Positions 23,694 through 34,828 of a stretch of 64,000 nucleotides of DNA are shown one piece after another; the first letter of the stretch is position 1; the number at the start of each line of letters is the position of its first letter. The position numbers and the translations under genes were made by a program. The notes under the pieces were generated by a model, which did no database searches, was not told where the DNA came from, and saw nothing but the letters and a program-made list of their open reading frames with translations. The stretch is from Carallia brachiata (taxonomy: Eukaryota; Streptophyta; Magnoliopsida; Malpighiales; Rhizophoraceae): assembly GCA_021464245.1 (NCBI GenBank), contig JADCRB010000111.1:682001-746000 (forward strand), in the 5' to 3' direction.

Positions 23694-24368
23694 CATAGTT
23701 TTAAAAACCGGACCGGTTATTGAACCGGTAAGTAAACTGGGTTAGTGGTTTAGCGGTCCAACCGGAAAACCGGCGGTTGAACCGGCGGGTCAATTCTGAT
23801 TTGATAAAATAATAATTAATACTTATAATTTTTCATTTTTTAATAACAAACAATGAGTATAATCATAAAAAATAGAATATGAGTCTACTTAAATTTAAAA
23901 TAAAATTAAAATACAAGATATTTATGATAATTTTCTAATTAAATAAATTAATAAAGTATAAATATCAAAAATGAAATATTATAAAACTATTAATCGAATA
24001 TTCATATCTAAAAATAAATATTATAGAGTCAATATATAATTCAAAAATATTACATTTTTCATTAATATAAATAAGTATTATTTATTTTCATTTTTAATCC
24101 AAAAAAATAAATAAAACGACGTCGTTTTGATCAAAATCATCTGGTTACCGGTTCACCGGTCCGACCGGCCGGTTCACCGGTTTTGGAGTTACAGGTTTTT
24201 CGGTCCGACCGGCCGGTTCACCGGTTTTCCGGTTCGACCGGCCCGTTCACCGGTTTTCGGGCGGTTCATTTCCTATTCCGGTTTTATCAGAGAATCAGAC
24301 CAGTCCGACCTCCGGCTCACCGGTTTTCCGGTCCGACCGGCCGGTCCGGTCCAGTTTTTAAAACTATG
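23694..24368. mobile_element. hAT-type MITE with CCGG-rich ends, 675 bp
   Basis: Exact 8-base duplication GTTGCAAG flanks it (23686-23693 and 24369-24376). Terminal inverted repeats start CATAGTTTTAAAAACCGGAC (the right end differs by one base, giving CTGGAC). Subterminal regions are packed with ACCGGTT/CCGACCGG motifs, while the middle is AT-rich. The 8-base duplication fits the hAT superfamily. Reading frames inside are repeat artefacts. Confidence 0.88.
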
Positions 24369-24503
24369 GTTGCAAGATTTCACCCACAGATTTTTATTTC
24401 GAATAGCAATGTTTAAACATTGGTATGAGCTACATGCAAAGCGTTGAAGTATGGTGACCTGAATCTTATTTATTATAGCCCACACTATTTAACTTGGCCC
24501 ACA

Positions 24504-24783
24504 GGTGAGTATTGACCTGTTATATATGTTTTGGGTTTTGAGATTTACTCTCTCTCTCTATATATACAAGCCCTAATTAAAAAATAATATATATATATAT
24601 ATAATTATTTTTTAATTAGGACTTGTAAACTTATTATTTTGTTGTTATAATAAGCTCTCTTGTTTACTCTTCTTATTGCTTCTTGTTTAGTAGATTTTCA
24701 GTTTTTTCTTATATTTGGATTTTTCACGTAAATCTATGTGTTGATAATTTTCTTTTCATCGTCTATTGCGTTTATTTATGCAG
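24504..24783 (+). other. Possible 5' UTR intron of the GRAS gene
   Basis: A strong donor CAG|GTGAGTATT at 24501-24512 and a pyrimidine/T-rich acceptor ending TTTATGCAG|C at 24783 lie upstream of the GRAS start at 25255. They would frame a 280-base leader intron. Nothing else supports transcription here, so this is a guess from splice motifs. Confidence 0.25.
24566..24626. repeat. AT-rich perfect-arm palindrome
   Basis: The arms ACAAGCCCTAATTAAAAAAT and its inverse (one mismatch) surround an alternating AT core. The 61-base structure would extrude as a hairpin. It is seen directly and its role is unknown. Confidence 0.8.
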
Positions 24784-25254
24784 CACGGAGTTATTTACAG
24801 AAACACAACACCTGTGACCAGACCACCAGTTGATTCCCAGAAGGGCAGTCAGCTTCCATGTAGATCCCCAAGCTGACTCCATCCAAAGGACAAAAAAGGA
24901 AAAGACAACTCAAATCCAAGATGCTCAGATGCTGCTGGAAAGTTGGTGTCCATCCTCCAGCCTTTTTTAAGGAAGAGGACGTCTGAGAAACTCTCATATC
25001 CCAGATCGCATTGGTGCCGGCCTTTACTGTTTACGTCAATATCTCCATCGTTGTCTCAAGCTCATCTACCAGAAAAGGAAAATTTGTCCCAATCTTTAAT
25101 GTAATAATATTTCTGTCTTCTTCTCTATAATAAAAGTATACATTTCGCGTCAATAACTAAGGACCTTTCCGTGAGTTATAAATGACAAACTAAGAATCCA
25201 TAACAACTCTTAGGGCCAAGCCTCTAATTCCATCGCTAATTCAATCTCTCTGTG

Positions 25255-27051
25255 ATGGCGAATCCTTTTTTCTGTTCTTCACCGCTTGACTTCGGTGGAG
25301 TCCAGTGTATTTATGGCCCTTCTGAAGATTATAGTGAAGCTGGATTCATTAGAAAGGGAAATCATGAAGGTGGCTTTCTTTCAGTACAAGAGTTGGGACA
25401 AAATTATCAACCATGCTCTGAATCTGGCGCTGATCAACATAATTTTGCCACTCAAGGTTTGCAAGATTTCCTCGAAGAACACGGAAAACAGCTGCTGCAA
25501 CTACGACAGGATCAGCAACCACTACAATCAAGTAACGTCCCATTGGATAAATACTTTGCTTCCTGTTTTCAGATGCCAGCACAACAACAACTGCATGATG
25601 TCGATAAGCTTGCAAATGTCTCCAGACCAAGCAAAGTTTTGTCGCATCCATTAGATGTGACATCGCTAGAGCTCCTCAAGTATTACAAAAGCAAGTTTGA
25701 GAAGTTGAAACCGAAGCATTCGGGCAATAGTGAAACCTCTACGAGGAATCAAAAGAGAATGTCAACAGAGGAGATCATAAGGGTCGCAGGAGCAAGGTAC
25801 ATACAACTCTCTGATCAGAAGGACCGCGACATCTCCACAACCATGCACCCGTATGGGCATGGTCTGGGGGGCCTCTGCGAAGAAGAAACACGGGATGTGG
25901 AACTTGCTCACCTTCTTCTAACTGCAGCCGAGAAGGTAGGCCAGGAACAATTTGATGGTGCAAGTAAATTGCTCTCCCAGTGTGAACAGAGCGTATATGA
26001 GAGAGTCACTCCATTTCAGAGAGTTATATTCTGCTTCGCTGAAGCTCTACGAGAGAAAATTGACAAGGCGACGGGAAAATTCTCAACAAAGATACTAAAG
26101 GTAAACCAAAGTTATGAGATTCTTCAGGGATTGAGTATAGATGTCTCTTTCCTTATTTCTGGCCAAAAAATTCCTCTAAATCAGGCTATGCAACTCACAG
26201 CAATCCAAGCTATAATTGAAAACATGGGGTCCATGAGATAACTCCATCTGATTGACCTGGAAATTAGGAGTGGAGTTCAATGGACAGCCTTGATGCAAGC
26301 TCTTGCCGAGAGATCCTACCGACCCGTTAAACATCTTAAGATAACTTCTGTCTGTCGTTCAATGGACAGAGAGAAGATTGACGGGATTGGCAAGAGTTTA
26401 GAATGCTTTGCAGAATCCCTGAATCTCTCTTTTACATTTGATGCTGTTTACATATCAAGCTTCACTGATCTCAAGAGAGAGCAATTTGAAACTGAAGCTG
26501 ATGAATCTGCGGTCATTTTCTCTAACAAGATATTGAGGACCATGATCTCAACTCCAGATTGCTTGGAGCATTTAATGAGCGTGATAAGAAATATTACCCC
26601 ATCACTAATGGTGGTCCAGGAGATCGAAGCAAATCATAATTCACCAATATTTGTGGATAGTTTCGTTGAAGCACTGTTCTTTTTTGGCGCATACTTCGAC
26701 TGTCTCGGTACGTGCATGGATAAGAACATTGAGCACAGGGAAAAAATTGAAGCAATCTTCTCTCATGGCATACAAGAGATTGTAGCATTGGAAGGCAAAG
26801 AAAGAACTACTAGAAGCGTGAAATTACAAGTGTGGAGGGCATACTTCCCAAGGTTTAAAATGGTGGAAGTGGGATTCAGCGAGTTAGCTCAACATCAAGC
26901 TACCTTGGTATTTGATCAAAGTCCTTTTGGAAGCTTATGTACTGTTGACGAGGATGATAAAGTCTACTCGTCGGATGGAAGGGTGGCATTGTCCTCTCTT
27001 TCTGCTTGGAAGTTCTCCAGAGAAATATTTGGCAAGACGATATTGAGATAG
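25255..27051 (+). pseudogene. GRAS-family transcription factor gene with one in-frame stop
   Basis: GRAS proteins are nuclear plant regulators; this one looks DELLA/RGL-related by pattern but shows no DELLA motif. The ATG at 25255 (MANPFFCSSPLDFGG) is the first in frame. The codons run 598 long without introns. In order they contain a variable N-terminus, a leucine-heptad region from ELAHLLLTAAEKVGQ, the VHIID-like core LHLIDLEIRSGVQWTALMQAL, a second heptad region, the PFYRE-type region (YISSFTDLKREQF onward is before it) and a C-terminal SAW region ending SSLSAWKF. A TAA at 26239-26241 (codon 329) lies exactly in front of the VHIID core. The frame continues perfectly after it, so a single point change is the only visible lesion. 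It may be a recent pseudogene, a sequencing error or a truncated allele. Confidence 0.87.
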
Positions 27052-28583
27052 TATTCTTCTTCTTGTACTTGCTCACCCTCTAATGATCGCTCTACACTAT
27101 TGGGACTGAGCCCGCGCATGTCCGTTTCCACAAATTTTCCAACACCCTCTTATTATTCTCACACCAAACTGTCCTGTAGACTGAATAAGATTTCTCCAGG
27201 TAACTCTTTTCATTTAAGCCTTGAAAAATTTTAAATTCTTGATTCAGGCGAAGGATCAAACCATTGCTGCCATGCAACACAGAGATAATTTCCCAATTCT
27301 CTAATTGAAGAGACGGGAAATTAAAATGTGGAAAAAGGGAACACCACCACGTTCCTCCATAAGAGGACCGATCGCTCCACTAGAAACATCGGCTCTAAAA
27401 TGTTGTGCCTTCACATAGCGCTGGCTGTTGTTTCCTTCCAATTTCACTGCAAATATCCTGTTGTCACATCCCAATTCACCAATAGATCTCTGCCACTGAG
27501 TTTGGTAATTGGTCTAATAAATGGGATCCATTACACAGTCCAACTCAAATGGCCAAATAGTATCAAACATTTTTATTTTGTGTAATAGAATTTATATTTT
27601 GTACAATTATAATTAAAAAAATAAATTATAAAAAATAATAATATTTTTTATATTATTTTTATTATTATAATTATATAAAATATAAATCTCATTACATAAA
27701 TTAAAAATTATTTAGATATTATTTAACCATCAGCATTTGGTCACCTACCTTTTCCTGTAACTTGAAATGGTTTTCTCGAAAGACTTCAACTAGGTTACGG
27801 TCAAGATTTTGAGGTTCCAACTGTAAGCTTTAAGCTCCATGTGGCGGGCGACTAAGGGAAAGTGCTGCAGGCAAAATCTGACATTCGAATGCCAAAATTT
27901 GAGATTAGTAATTACTACTTTGCACTATTTAAACTATGTCTAAACTACTGTCATTAAGATTTCGTGGTGCAGAGGCAAAACTAGGCACAGCCTACCACGA
28001 ATAACATACTGTCCAAATCTTTTTTTTCTTCTTTTATTGGACAAGTCATCGCCTTCCACTTTAGCCGAGGCCAACATTGTTTGAATTGTGGAATTTGAGT
28101 GAAAAAAAAAAAAAAAGCAAAAAATTATAAGAAAAAAATTATAAAAAAATAAAATTTTATATTTAAATTATATAAAAAAATATGAAAAATAAAATTTTAT
28201 AAATGAAACAATAACAGTATCCTTAAAAAAATTAAATAATTAATAAAAATTATTAAAATATTTTTACACTTAATTAAATAGACCAAGATTATTTTAGTCA
28301 TTATATCTTTTACTTTTTACCGAATTCTGCGTTCTCTTTTCCTTTTCTTTTCTAACATTTCTCCAAACACACGGTAAGGGAGCCAGAATACGAGCCAACA
28401 AACATAATTTTTTCTTAGGTCCAAAAAAAAAAAAAAACCATAATTTTCCCTCCATTTGATCCAAAAAAGACCCCTAATTTTTCTACTCCACATCTTGATC
28501 AATGCAATCCCAACTCTCGATTTTCTCTCCGATGGCAACGCATCTTCTATTTTTTTATCAAAAAAAAATAAGGTACTTAATAT
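27052..28583. other. GRAS 3' flank and AT-rich intergenic region
   Basis: 27052-27330 is similar to the sequence after the GRAS fragment at 18772-19200. Beyond that I see no gene. A foldback of about 140 bases lies at 27570-27705; its arms share ATTTATATTTT and AATTATAAT in inverse order. Confidence 0.6.
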
Positions 28584-29384
28584 TGTAAACGTTTTCTTTT
28601 TATATTAAAAAAAAAGAAAATGTTAAAGTCGGCGTTCAAAGTCGGCAACGCCAATCAAAGAAAAAATAGAAAAAAAAAGATTCCTTTCCCATGTGATATT
28701 CATATGGGAAAAGAGTCCTATAAATAAGCCATCACCCTCCAGTTCAAAACAGATTCATGAAATCTGTAAATATAAAAATACAGAAAATTTGAGAGAAAAA
28801 GAAAATTTTGAAAATTTCTCAAGAAAATTTCTCATTTTCCTACATATTTTTACTCTACAGTATACTCTCATAACTCTTTTTTGAGAGATATTTCAGGGGT
28901 AAGCCCCAAAAAAATTTGTTGTTTCCATTTCTAAAGTTATTTTTAGGTTTATATTCTTTGATCGCTCTAAATCTGAATTTGTGAGAATATAGATCTGAAA
29001 ATATTAAAATATTGCAAATCCGGCTGTGATCAAGTCTCATACGGCCCTCAGCAAAGTCCAGCAGCTCATCCGAGAATAAGCCCCTTCGACCCTCGGTAAA
29101 ATTAAGTCAGATCGGCTCAGATCAGATCTCTACAGTTCTTAACCGTAGTCTAAACATTCAAACCAGATGCAGTTGCAGTCTACCCAATTCAAGATAAAGC
29201 TGTCGAAATTATTTCTGTCAAGATCAAGTTTGTGCAGCCCTTGACGGAGTCACAAAAGAATACTAATCGGAGGATCTACGGAAATCGACCTCACGTAAAT
29301 TTTCTTTTATTATAAATTTTTATTTGTAATTTATTTTTGTATTTTTGAGTCTAATTGTTTTAGTCTCAAAATTTATCCGTTACA
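28584..29384 (+). repeat. 5' LTR of element B1
   Basis: It starts TGTAAACGTTTTC and ends ATCCGTTACA. A TATA box CCTATAAATAAG is at about 28718-28729. Upstream is the partly decayed palindrome (CCCATGTGATATTCATATGGG) found in the family's LTRs. Confidence 0.88.
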
Positions 29385-29390
29385 AATTTT

Positions 29391-29408
29391 TGGCACGCTC
29401 GGTGGGAC
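29391..29408 (+). other. Primer-binding site of element B1
   Basis: TGGCACGCTCGGTGGGAC lies six bases after the LTR end and begins TGG, as tRNA-primed sites do. The corresponding tRNA was not identified. The same site in B2 (35648-35665) begins TAG, a one-base change. Confidence 0.7.
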
Positions 29409-29637
29409 CTCTTCACCTCCCATATCTTGTTCCTAAAAAAAAAAAAAAAAAATGGAAAAAAAAAGAAGCAGCTAAAAAGAAAAAATGAAAAAAAGAAGAA
29501 CCGAGAAAAGAAAAAAAGAAAAAAGAAAAAAAGAAAAAGAAAAAACAAAAAGGGATAAAGACAAAACAGAAAAAAACAAAAAAAGGTAAAAAAAAAAAGT
29601 TAAAAAAAAAATTCTTACAGGTGTCCAGCACATCAAA

Positions 29638-31100
29638 TGGTAACAAAGAGAAGTACAGCTACCGGTACCAACAAAAAGGCAACAACTCCATTGCCTACAT
29701 CAACTATCTTCCCTAGATACGCAGGTTCAGAAACCCGGGGACAGACACAATTTCTTGCCGTCCAAACCCGACAAAATATCGAAACAGAGAATCCACAGCT
29801 TGCACAGCAATAGGATCTCTCCCATGATTCTCTTGCCGCATGGAGGAGTCAATCACCCACCCCAATCGAAGTCGGGGGCAACGCGACGAAGCCTGCTCAA
29901 CAAAATCAAACATATTCTGTAGAAATCCACATAGAAGAATCAGAGGAGTTCTCTCCCCCCCCTCTTTCGCGGAGCCTCATCTGTTGCTGTCATGATGACC
30001 AACACAACCAGCATAGAAGAAAGGATTTCAGAATTGGAGAACAAGATTTTGCAGTTAATCAGAGTCGTGGAGGAAAAAGATCAACAGATTGTCGCTCTTA
30101 AAGGAAAAGCCCCGATCCAAATTGATCCCGAAATCCGCGAGGAGCAACCATATCCACCCGGTTTCACTTCAGAAGCCACACCAGCAGACGCCTTCACTGC
30201 AGAAAAGCGACCAGGTAGTTCCACACAGCTGTCACCCTTAAATTCTGTAGCTTCGCTATCTGTTCAACAATTGCAGGAAATGATAGCTAATACGATCCGC
30301 CTGCAACAAGCTACATCCTTCCATGGATCACAGATGTATGTCAAACTGTACATGAGACAGATCGAAAATCTCAACATGCCTTTGGGCTACCAGCTGCTCA
30401 AATTTCAACAATTCGACGGACGAGGCGTTCCCAAACAGCACATCGCCCACTTCGTTGAAACCTGCAACAACGTAGGGACTTACGGAGATCTCTTGGTGAA
30501 GCAGTTTGTTCGTTCACTCAGGGAGACTGCTTTCACCTAGTTTATAAATCTTGAAACAGAATCGATCGACAGTTGGGAACAGCTACAATGAGAGTTTCTC
30601 AACAGATTTTTCAGCACTCGAAGGACGGTAAGTATGATGGAGCTTACCAGCTCCAAACAAAGGAAAGGAGAACCCGTTGTCGAATACATCAACAGATGGC
30701 GTGCTCTCAGCTTGGACTACAAAGATCGCCTGACAGAGACTTCTACCGTAGAGATGTGCATCCAAGGAATACATTGGGAGTTGTTATACATCCTGCAGGG
30801 CATCAAACCCCGAACCTTCGAAGAACTGGCAACTCGCGCACATGATATGGAGATAAGTATCCAGACTTCCGGAGGCACGGTTCCCATCCAGTTGGACCAG
30901 TAAGGGGGCAGAAGGGAGATTAAGAAACCCAACAGTTCCGGAAAAGGAAATGAAGTCATGACTGTTGAAGCCGCACCTAAAAAAGTGGGAGCCAAAGCTA
31001 AGGTAAATCCTCCGACCCAAATAACTCAGTCAAAACAACAGGAAAGGCGGAAAGTGACATTGCGAGAGTTGGAGCAAAAGCAGTATCCATTCCCTGATTC
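29638..31100 (+). pseudogene. gag of element B1 (broken)
   Basis: The capsid-type gag frame starts at ATG 29638 (MVTKRSTATGTNKK). It contains the plant retrotransposon gag core (FVRSLRETAFT, then EPVVEYINRWRALSLD and ELLYILQGIKPRTFEELATRAHDM). Stops appear at about 29812 (TAG for CAG), 30538 (TAG for TGG), 30588 (TGA for CGA) and 30901 (TAA for CAA), plus frame changes. The leader before it (29428-29615) is almost pure A/G. Confidence 0.8.
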
Positions 31101-31199
31101 GAACTCCTAGAGTGCAAGCGGCCTAATGAAAAGGATTGAGTCAGCAATCCAAGATTTTGCAAATATCACCGCATAGTAAGTCATCCAACCGAGAAATGT

Positions 31200-32450
31200 T
31201 TCATCCTGAAGGAGCTAATCATGAAGCTCAAGAGCCAGAATAAAATCATTCTGGACAAAGAAGGCATAACCTCGGCAAACCAGACCACCATCACTTCAAA
31301 TCCATCAGAAGAGGTGGCATACCATAAGGAGGAGCCACTCGGTGACAAAAAGTCGACAATAGAGAAGGTATATGAAGCTCTTCAAACTCTTCTCACTAAC
31401 CCTCAGTTGTTTGCGCAATCAAAAGAAATATGGCAGAACCAAGTCAGCAACACTCTCCATACCTCAGCTGAACCTCTGCCATCAAGTGATTCCAGCTCGA
31501 CGGAGCAACAGACGGCCCAAAATCACGTCGGATGTTACTCCGCTATCTCATTCTGAGATGAAGATCTCCTGCTGGGATCCAAACCCCACAATCGGCCGCT
31601 GTATGTATCAGGCTAGGTGAGAGAACATAAGGTCCAACGTATTCTGATTGACGATGGCTCGACAGTCAATATTATCCTAAAATTCACCATAAAGGAGCTC
31701 GACATCAGTATTGATGAGTTATCAGACAGCCGCTTGATGATTCATGACTTTAATCAAGAAGGACAGAAAACAATTGGGATGATTCGCTTGGAGCTAACTA
31801 TCATATATAAGATGTTGCTAGGACGACCGTGGATTCATGGAAATGGAGTTGTGCTCTCAAGTCTACATTAGTGCTTCAAGTACTATAAGGATGGCGTTCA
31901 AAAGGTCAATGCTGATTTAAAGCCATTCGATGATGCTGAATCACATTTGACGGATGCAGTCTTCTACACCGACACAGATAATCCGGAGATCATTCCATCA
32001 AAAGCTACTTGGACTGGAGGCATCCACAAAAAGGGAAAAGCTGTCGAAGAACTTGCCAATGCTCAACCTCAGGCACCGACAAATGAAAAGCTGCCACAGC
32101 TTGCTGAACTTCGTCCGAAAGATGTTGCATCTTCGAGCTCCACTCCAGTCTTACGCTATGTGCCGAAGTCACGACGCCCAGAAGGTCAACCCCCTTTCTC
32201 TTGTTGTATTGATCCTAAACAGGAGTAAGGACACAACCAATCCAAGACAAAAGAATTATACAACCTGAAGGAGACTTACACTCTACCGATACCAAAAATT
32301 GAGCCAGTTTTGTCTTCAAAACCATTAAAAGGCTTCGTCAAACCACACAGGGGCAGTCGAAGGCGGCTCACTTTCAGAAAGAAGAACACACGAAGGATTT
32401 GATCCTAATGCATACAAGCTTTTGGCCAATGCGGGCTATGACTTCTCAAA
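31200..32450 (+). pseudogene. Protease and linker region of element B1 (broken)
   Basis: It carries an aspartic-protease-like site ILIDDGSTVNIIL near 31645 and the following GRPWIHGNGVVLSSLH block. About 48 bases are missing before IYKMLLGRPW. The linker (about 31900-32450) matches B2 in pieces, with in-frame stops. Confidence 0.75.
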
Positions 32451-32479
32451 CCGAGCACAATGGGTACACTGCCATCTAC

Positions 32480-33795
32480 AAGTGATGCCATCTCGAATGG
32501 CGCCAGAAGATGAGGAGTTGACAGCATTCCGCACCCCAAAAGGTATATATTGTTACAAAGTTATGCCGTTTGGATTAAAAAATGCTGGTGCAACTTATTA
32601 ACGTGCTATGCAAAAAATTTTTGATGACATGCTGCACAAGATTGTAGAATGTTATGTTGATGACTTAGTAGTAAAGACTAAGAAGCGCAAAGACCACCTC
32701 GAGGATCTCAAGACGGTGTTTGAAAGACTTCACAGGCATCAGCTTAAAATGGACCCTCTCAAGTGTGTATTCGGTGTCACGTCAAGAAAGTTTTTTGGGT
32801 TCGTGGTGCACCATCGTGGAATCGAAGTTGATCAGTCAAAGGTTGAGGCAATTCAAAAGATGCCTGAACCTAAAAACCTGCACGAACTGCAAAGTTTATA
32901 AGGAAAACTGGCCTACATTGAGACACTGCCACCATGGACGATGTTCTTTGATGGTGCAGCAAAATGTGATGGTGCTGGTGCCGGCATAGTGTTTGTCACT
33001 CCTCAACGACAAATACTACCATATGCTATCATACTCGGTGAGTTATGTTCAAATAATATTGCTGAATATCAGACTTTGATCATTGGTCTTCAAATGGCTG
33101 TCGATAGGAAGATTCCAACTATAGAAGTCCATAGAGATTCCCAGCTCGTCATCAACCAACTTACAGGGTTGTATGACGTAAAGAAACAGGACCTTGCACC
33201 TTACCATCAACGTGCTCGACAGCTAATGGATGAATTTGAAAGCATCACCTTGGAGCATGTGCCTCGACGAGAAAATACTCAGGCAGACGCGTTGGCTAAC
33301 CTGGCCACTTCTCTTGCAATGTCAGAAATCTAGGCTACAGTTGTTGCTGTATGCCAGAAATGGATAGTGCCACAGAAGGATGATGAAGAAACTACAGCAA
33401 CCAACGTTGTATCTGTACGTCTCACGGAGGACGAAGATTGGCGCCAACCAATCATTGAATACCTACATCATGGGAAGCTGCCCGAAGATCGTCGTTATAA
33501 GACAGAAATTCAACGACGAGCTCCCCGCTTCATATATCTCAAGGATGCTCTGTATCGAAGATCTTTTGATGGAGTTTTACTTCGCTGCCTAGGCAATGAA
33601 GAGGCAAAACAGGCTCTCGCTGAAGTACATTCTGGTGTTTGTGGCGGACATCAATCAGGGCCTAAGTTGCACTTCCAACTCAGAAGGATGGGATACTACT
33701 GGCCAACTATGGTACGTGATTCAATTGAATTTGCTAAAACCTGTTAAGCTTGTCAATTTCATGCGAATTAAATACATCAACCACCAGAACCACCA
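32480..33795 (+). pseudogene. RT fragment, second RNase H and integrase N-terminus of element B1
   Basis: RT palm sequence with YVDDLVVKTK is at about 32653, ending at LHELQSL. It then joins directly to the second RNase H (MFFDGAAKCDGAGAGIVF, 32941-33333), skipping the RT-linked RNase H. The integrase N-terminal zinc region follows (33367-33747), with a stop in place of Gln after KTC. Homology to B2 ends at about 33795. Confidence 0.85.
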
Positions 33796-34828
33796 TAACA
33801 ACATTTTGATGGGAATAATTTGTAGTATAAGCACCTCGGGGGGTGGGTTTCCAATTCTTACTTTTCTTCTATGATGCACGGACACGAGACACGGACACGA
33901 CACGGATACGGAAATACGAAAATTCTAAAAAAATTAGGATACGGACACGGCGTAAACACGGTTATAAAATATATTAAATATTATATATGTATGTATGTAA
34001 TTTAAATATTTTTAATAAATTTTAAATTTTTTTCTACATATAGTACATAATAATAATTATTATGATATTTTATAATATAACTTGTATTTTATTCATAATT
34101 CTTTTAAAAAATACTATATATGTGTGTATATATATGTATGTGTGTATACATAATAAAATATTTAAGTAAATAATATATATGTATGTATAACATACTAATT
34201 AAAATATCAAATACATATAAAAATATTTGATACGTATATTAGAAGTGTCTGACACGCATGTCCAAATTTTTTTTTTATTTTTTAATTGGACACGTTTCGG
34301 AGTATCCAACACGTATCCGAAAAGTATCGGGCGAGTGTCGTGTCCGACACGGACACTCACCATTTTAACAATATCCATGCTTCCTAACTTTTCTTCCACT
34401 CATGTCTTGGGAAGATAACCAAAAAAAAAAATGATGAGATTGACGACCAATAACTTTAAGAGAAAAAGTTAATGAAGGTAAAAAAAGTGTTAGGAAGAAT
34501 TTTTAGAATATAATTAACTTAAAATTTTTTTTAATTATATGTATTTATTATATAATAAAAAATAATAATTTTTTTTCTTTTCTTTAAATATACTTGTAAT
34601 AAATATAATTACATAATAAATTTAATAAATTGTATTATAAAAATTTTTTTGATAAATTTCTTCTAATCACATAATAGAACCCTAACTTTAATTGAAAGGC
34701 GAAGACTTAAAAATTGAAACGATAATAGACCAAGCCAACAAGGGTAGTCTACATCAACTTTTCTACACTGCCCCTAAGGTTGCCTTAGACAAAGACTATG
34801 GCCACAAAAATATCAAGGTGTATTTGAG
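33796..34828. other. Remnant of a third spacer unit between retrotransposons
   Basis: 33800-33869 and 34388-34828 resemble unit 1 spacer at about 8370-8540 and 14590-14700 (AGGCGAAGACTT, GACCAAG(T/C)CAACA, GGCCACAAAAATAT). This shows a third copy of the receptor-gene spacer. A MITE (33870-34387) and element B2 split it. It continues at 45280. Confidence 0.65.
33870..34387. mobile_element. MITE with GGACACG-rich ends, 518 bp
   Basis: ACTTTTCTTC occurs on both sides (33860-33869 and 34388-34397), a 9-10 base target duplication. The ends are imperfect inverted repeats (TATGATGCACGGACAC against the inverse of ATATCCATGCTTCCTA). Subterminal sequence has many CGGACACG motifs, while the centre is AT-rich. 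A Mutator-like origin is likely from the duplication length. Confidence 0.7.

Larger units (their letters stand above)
28584..33795 (+). mobile_element. Ty3/Gypsy Tat-type retrotransposon, element B1, internally deleted
   Basis: It has a 5' LTR (28584-29384), a primer-binding region, gag, protease, part of RT, the second RNase H and the start of integrase. It then stops near 33795 with no 3' LTR. Compared with B2 it lacks about 50 bases near 31098, about 48 near 31802, about 800 between protease and RT at 32490, and RT end plus first RNase H at 32919. Several stops have replaced Gln, Trp or Arg codons. It belongs to the same family as A, B2 and C and is not functional. Confidence 0.9.

Noticed and set aside
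24791..24997. 68-codon minus-strand ORF upstream of the GRAS gene
   Set aside because: No recognisable domain and no related copy; it overlaps the likely GRAS leader.
29366..29646. Phenylalanine-rich ORFs on the minus strand
   Set aside because: They are the antisense of the A/G-rich leader of element B1.
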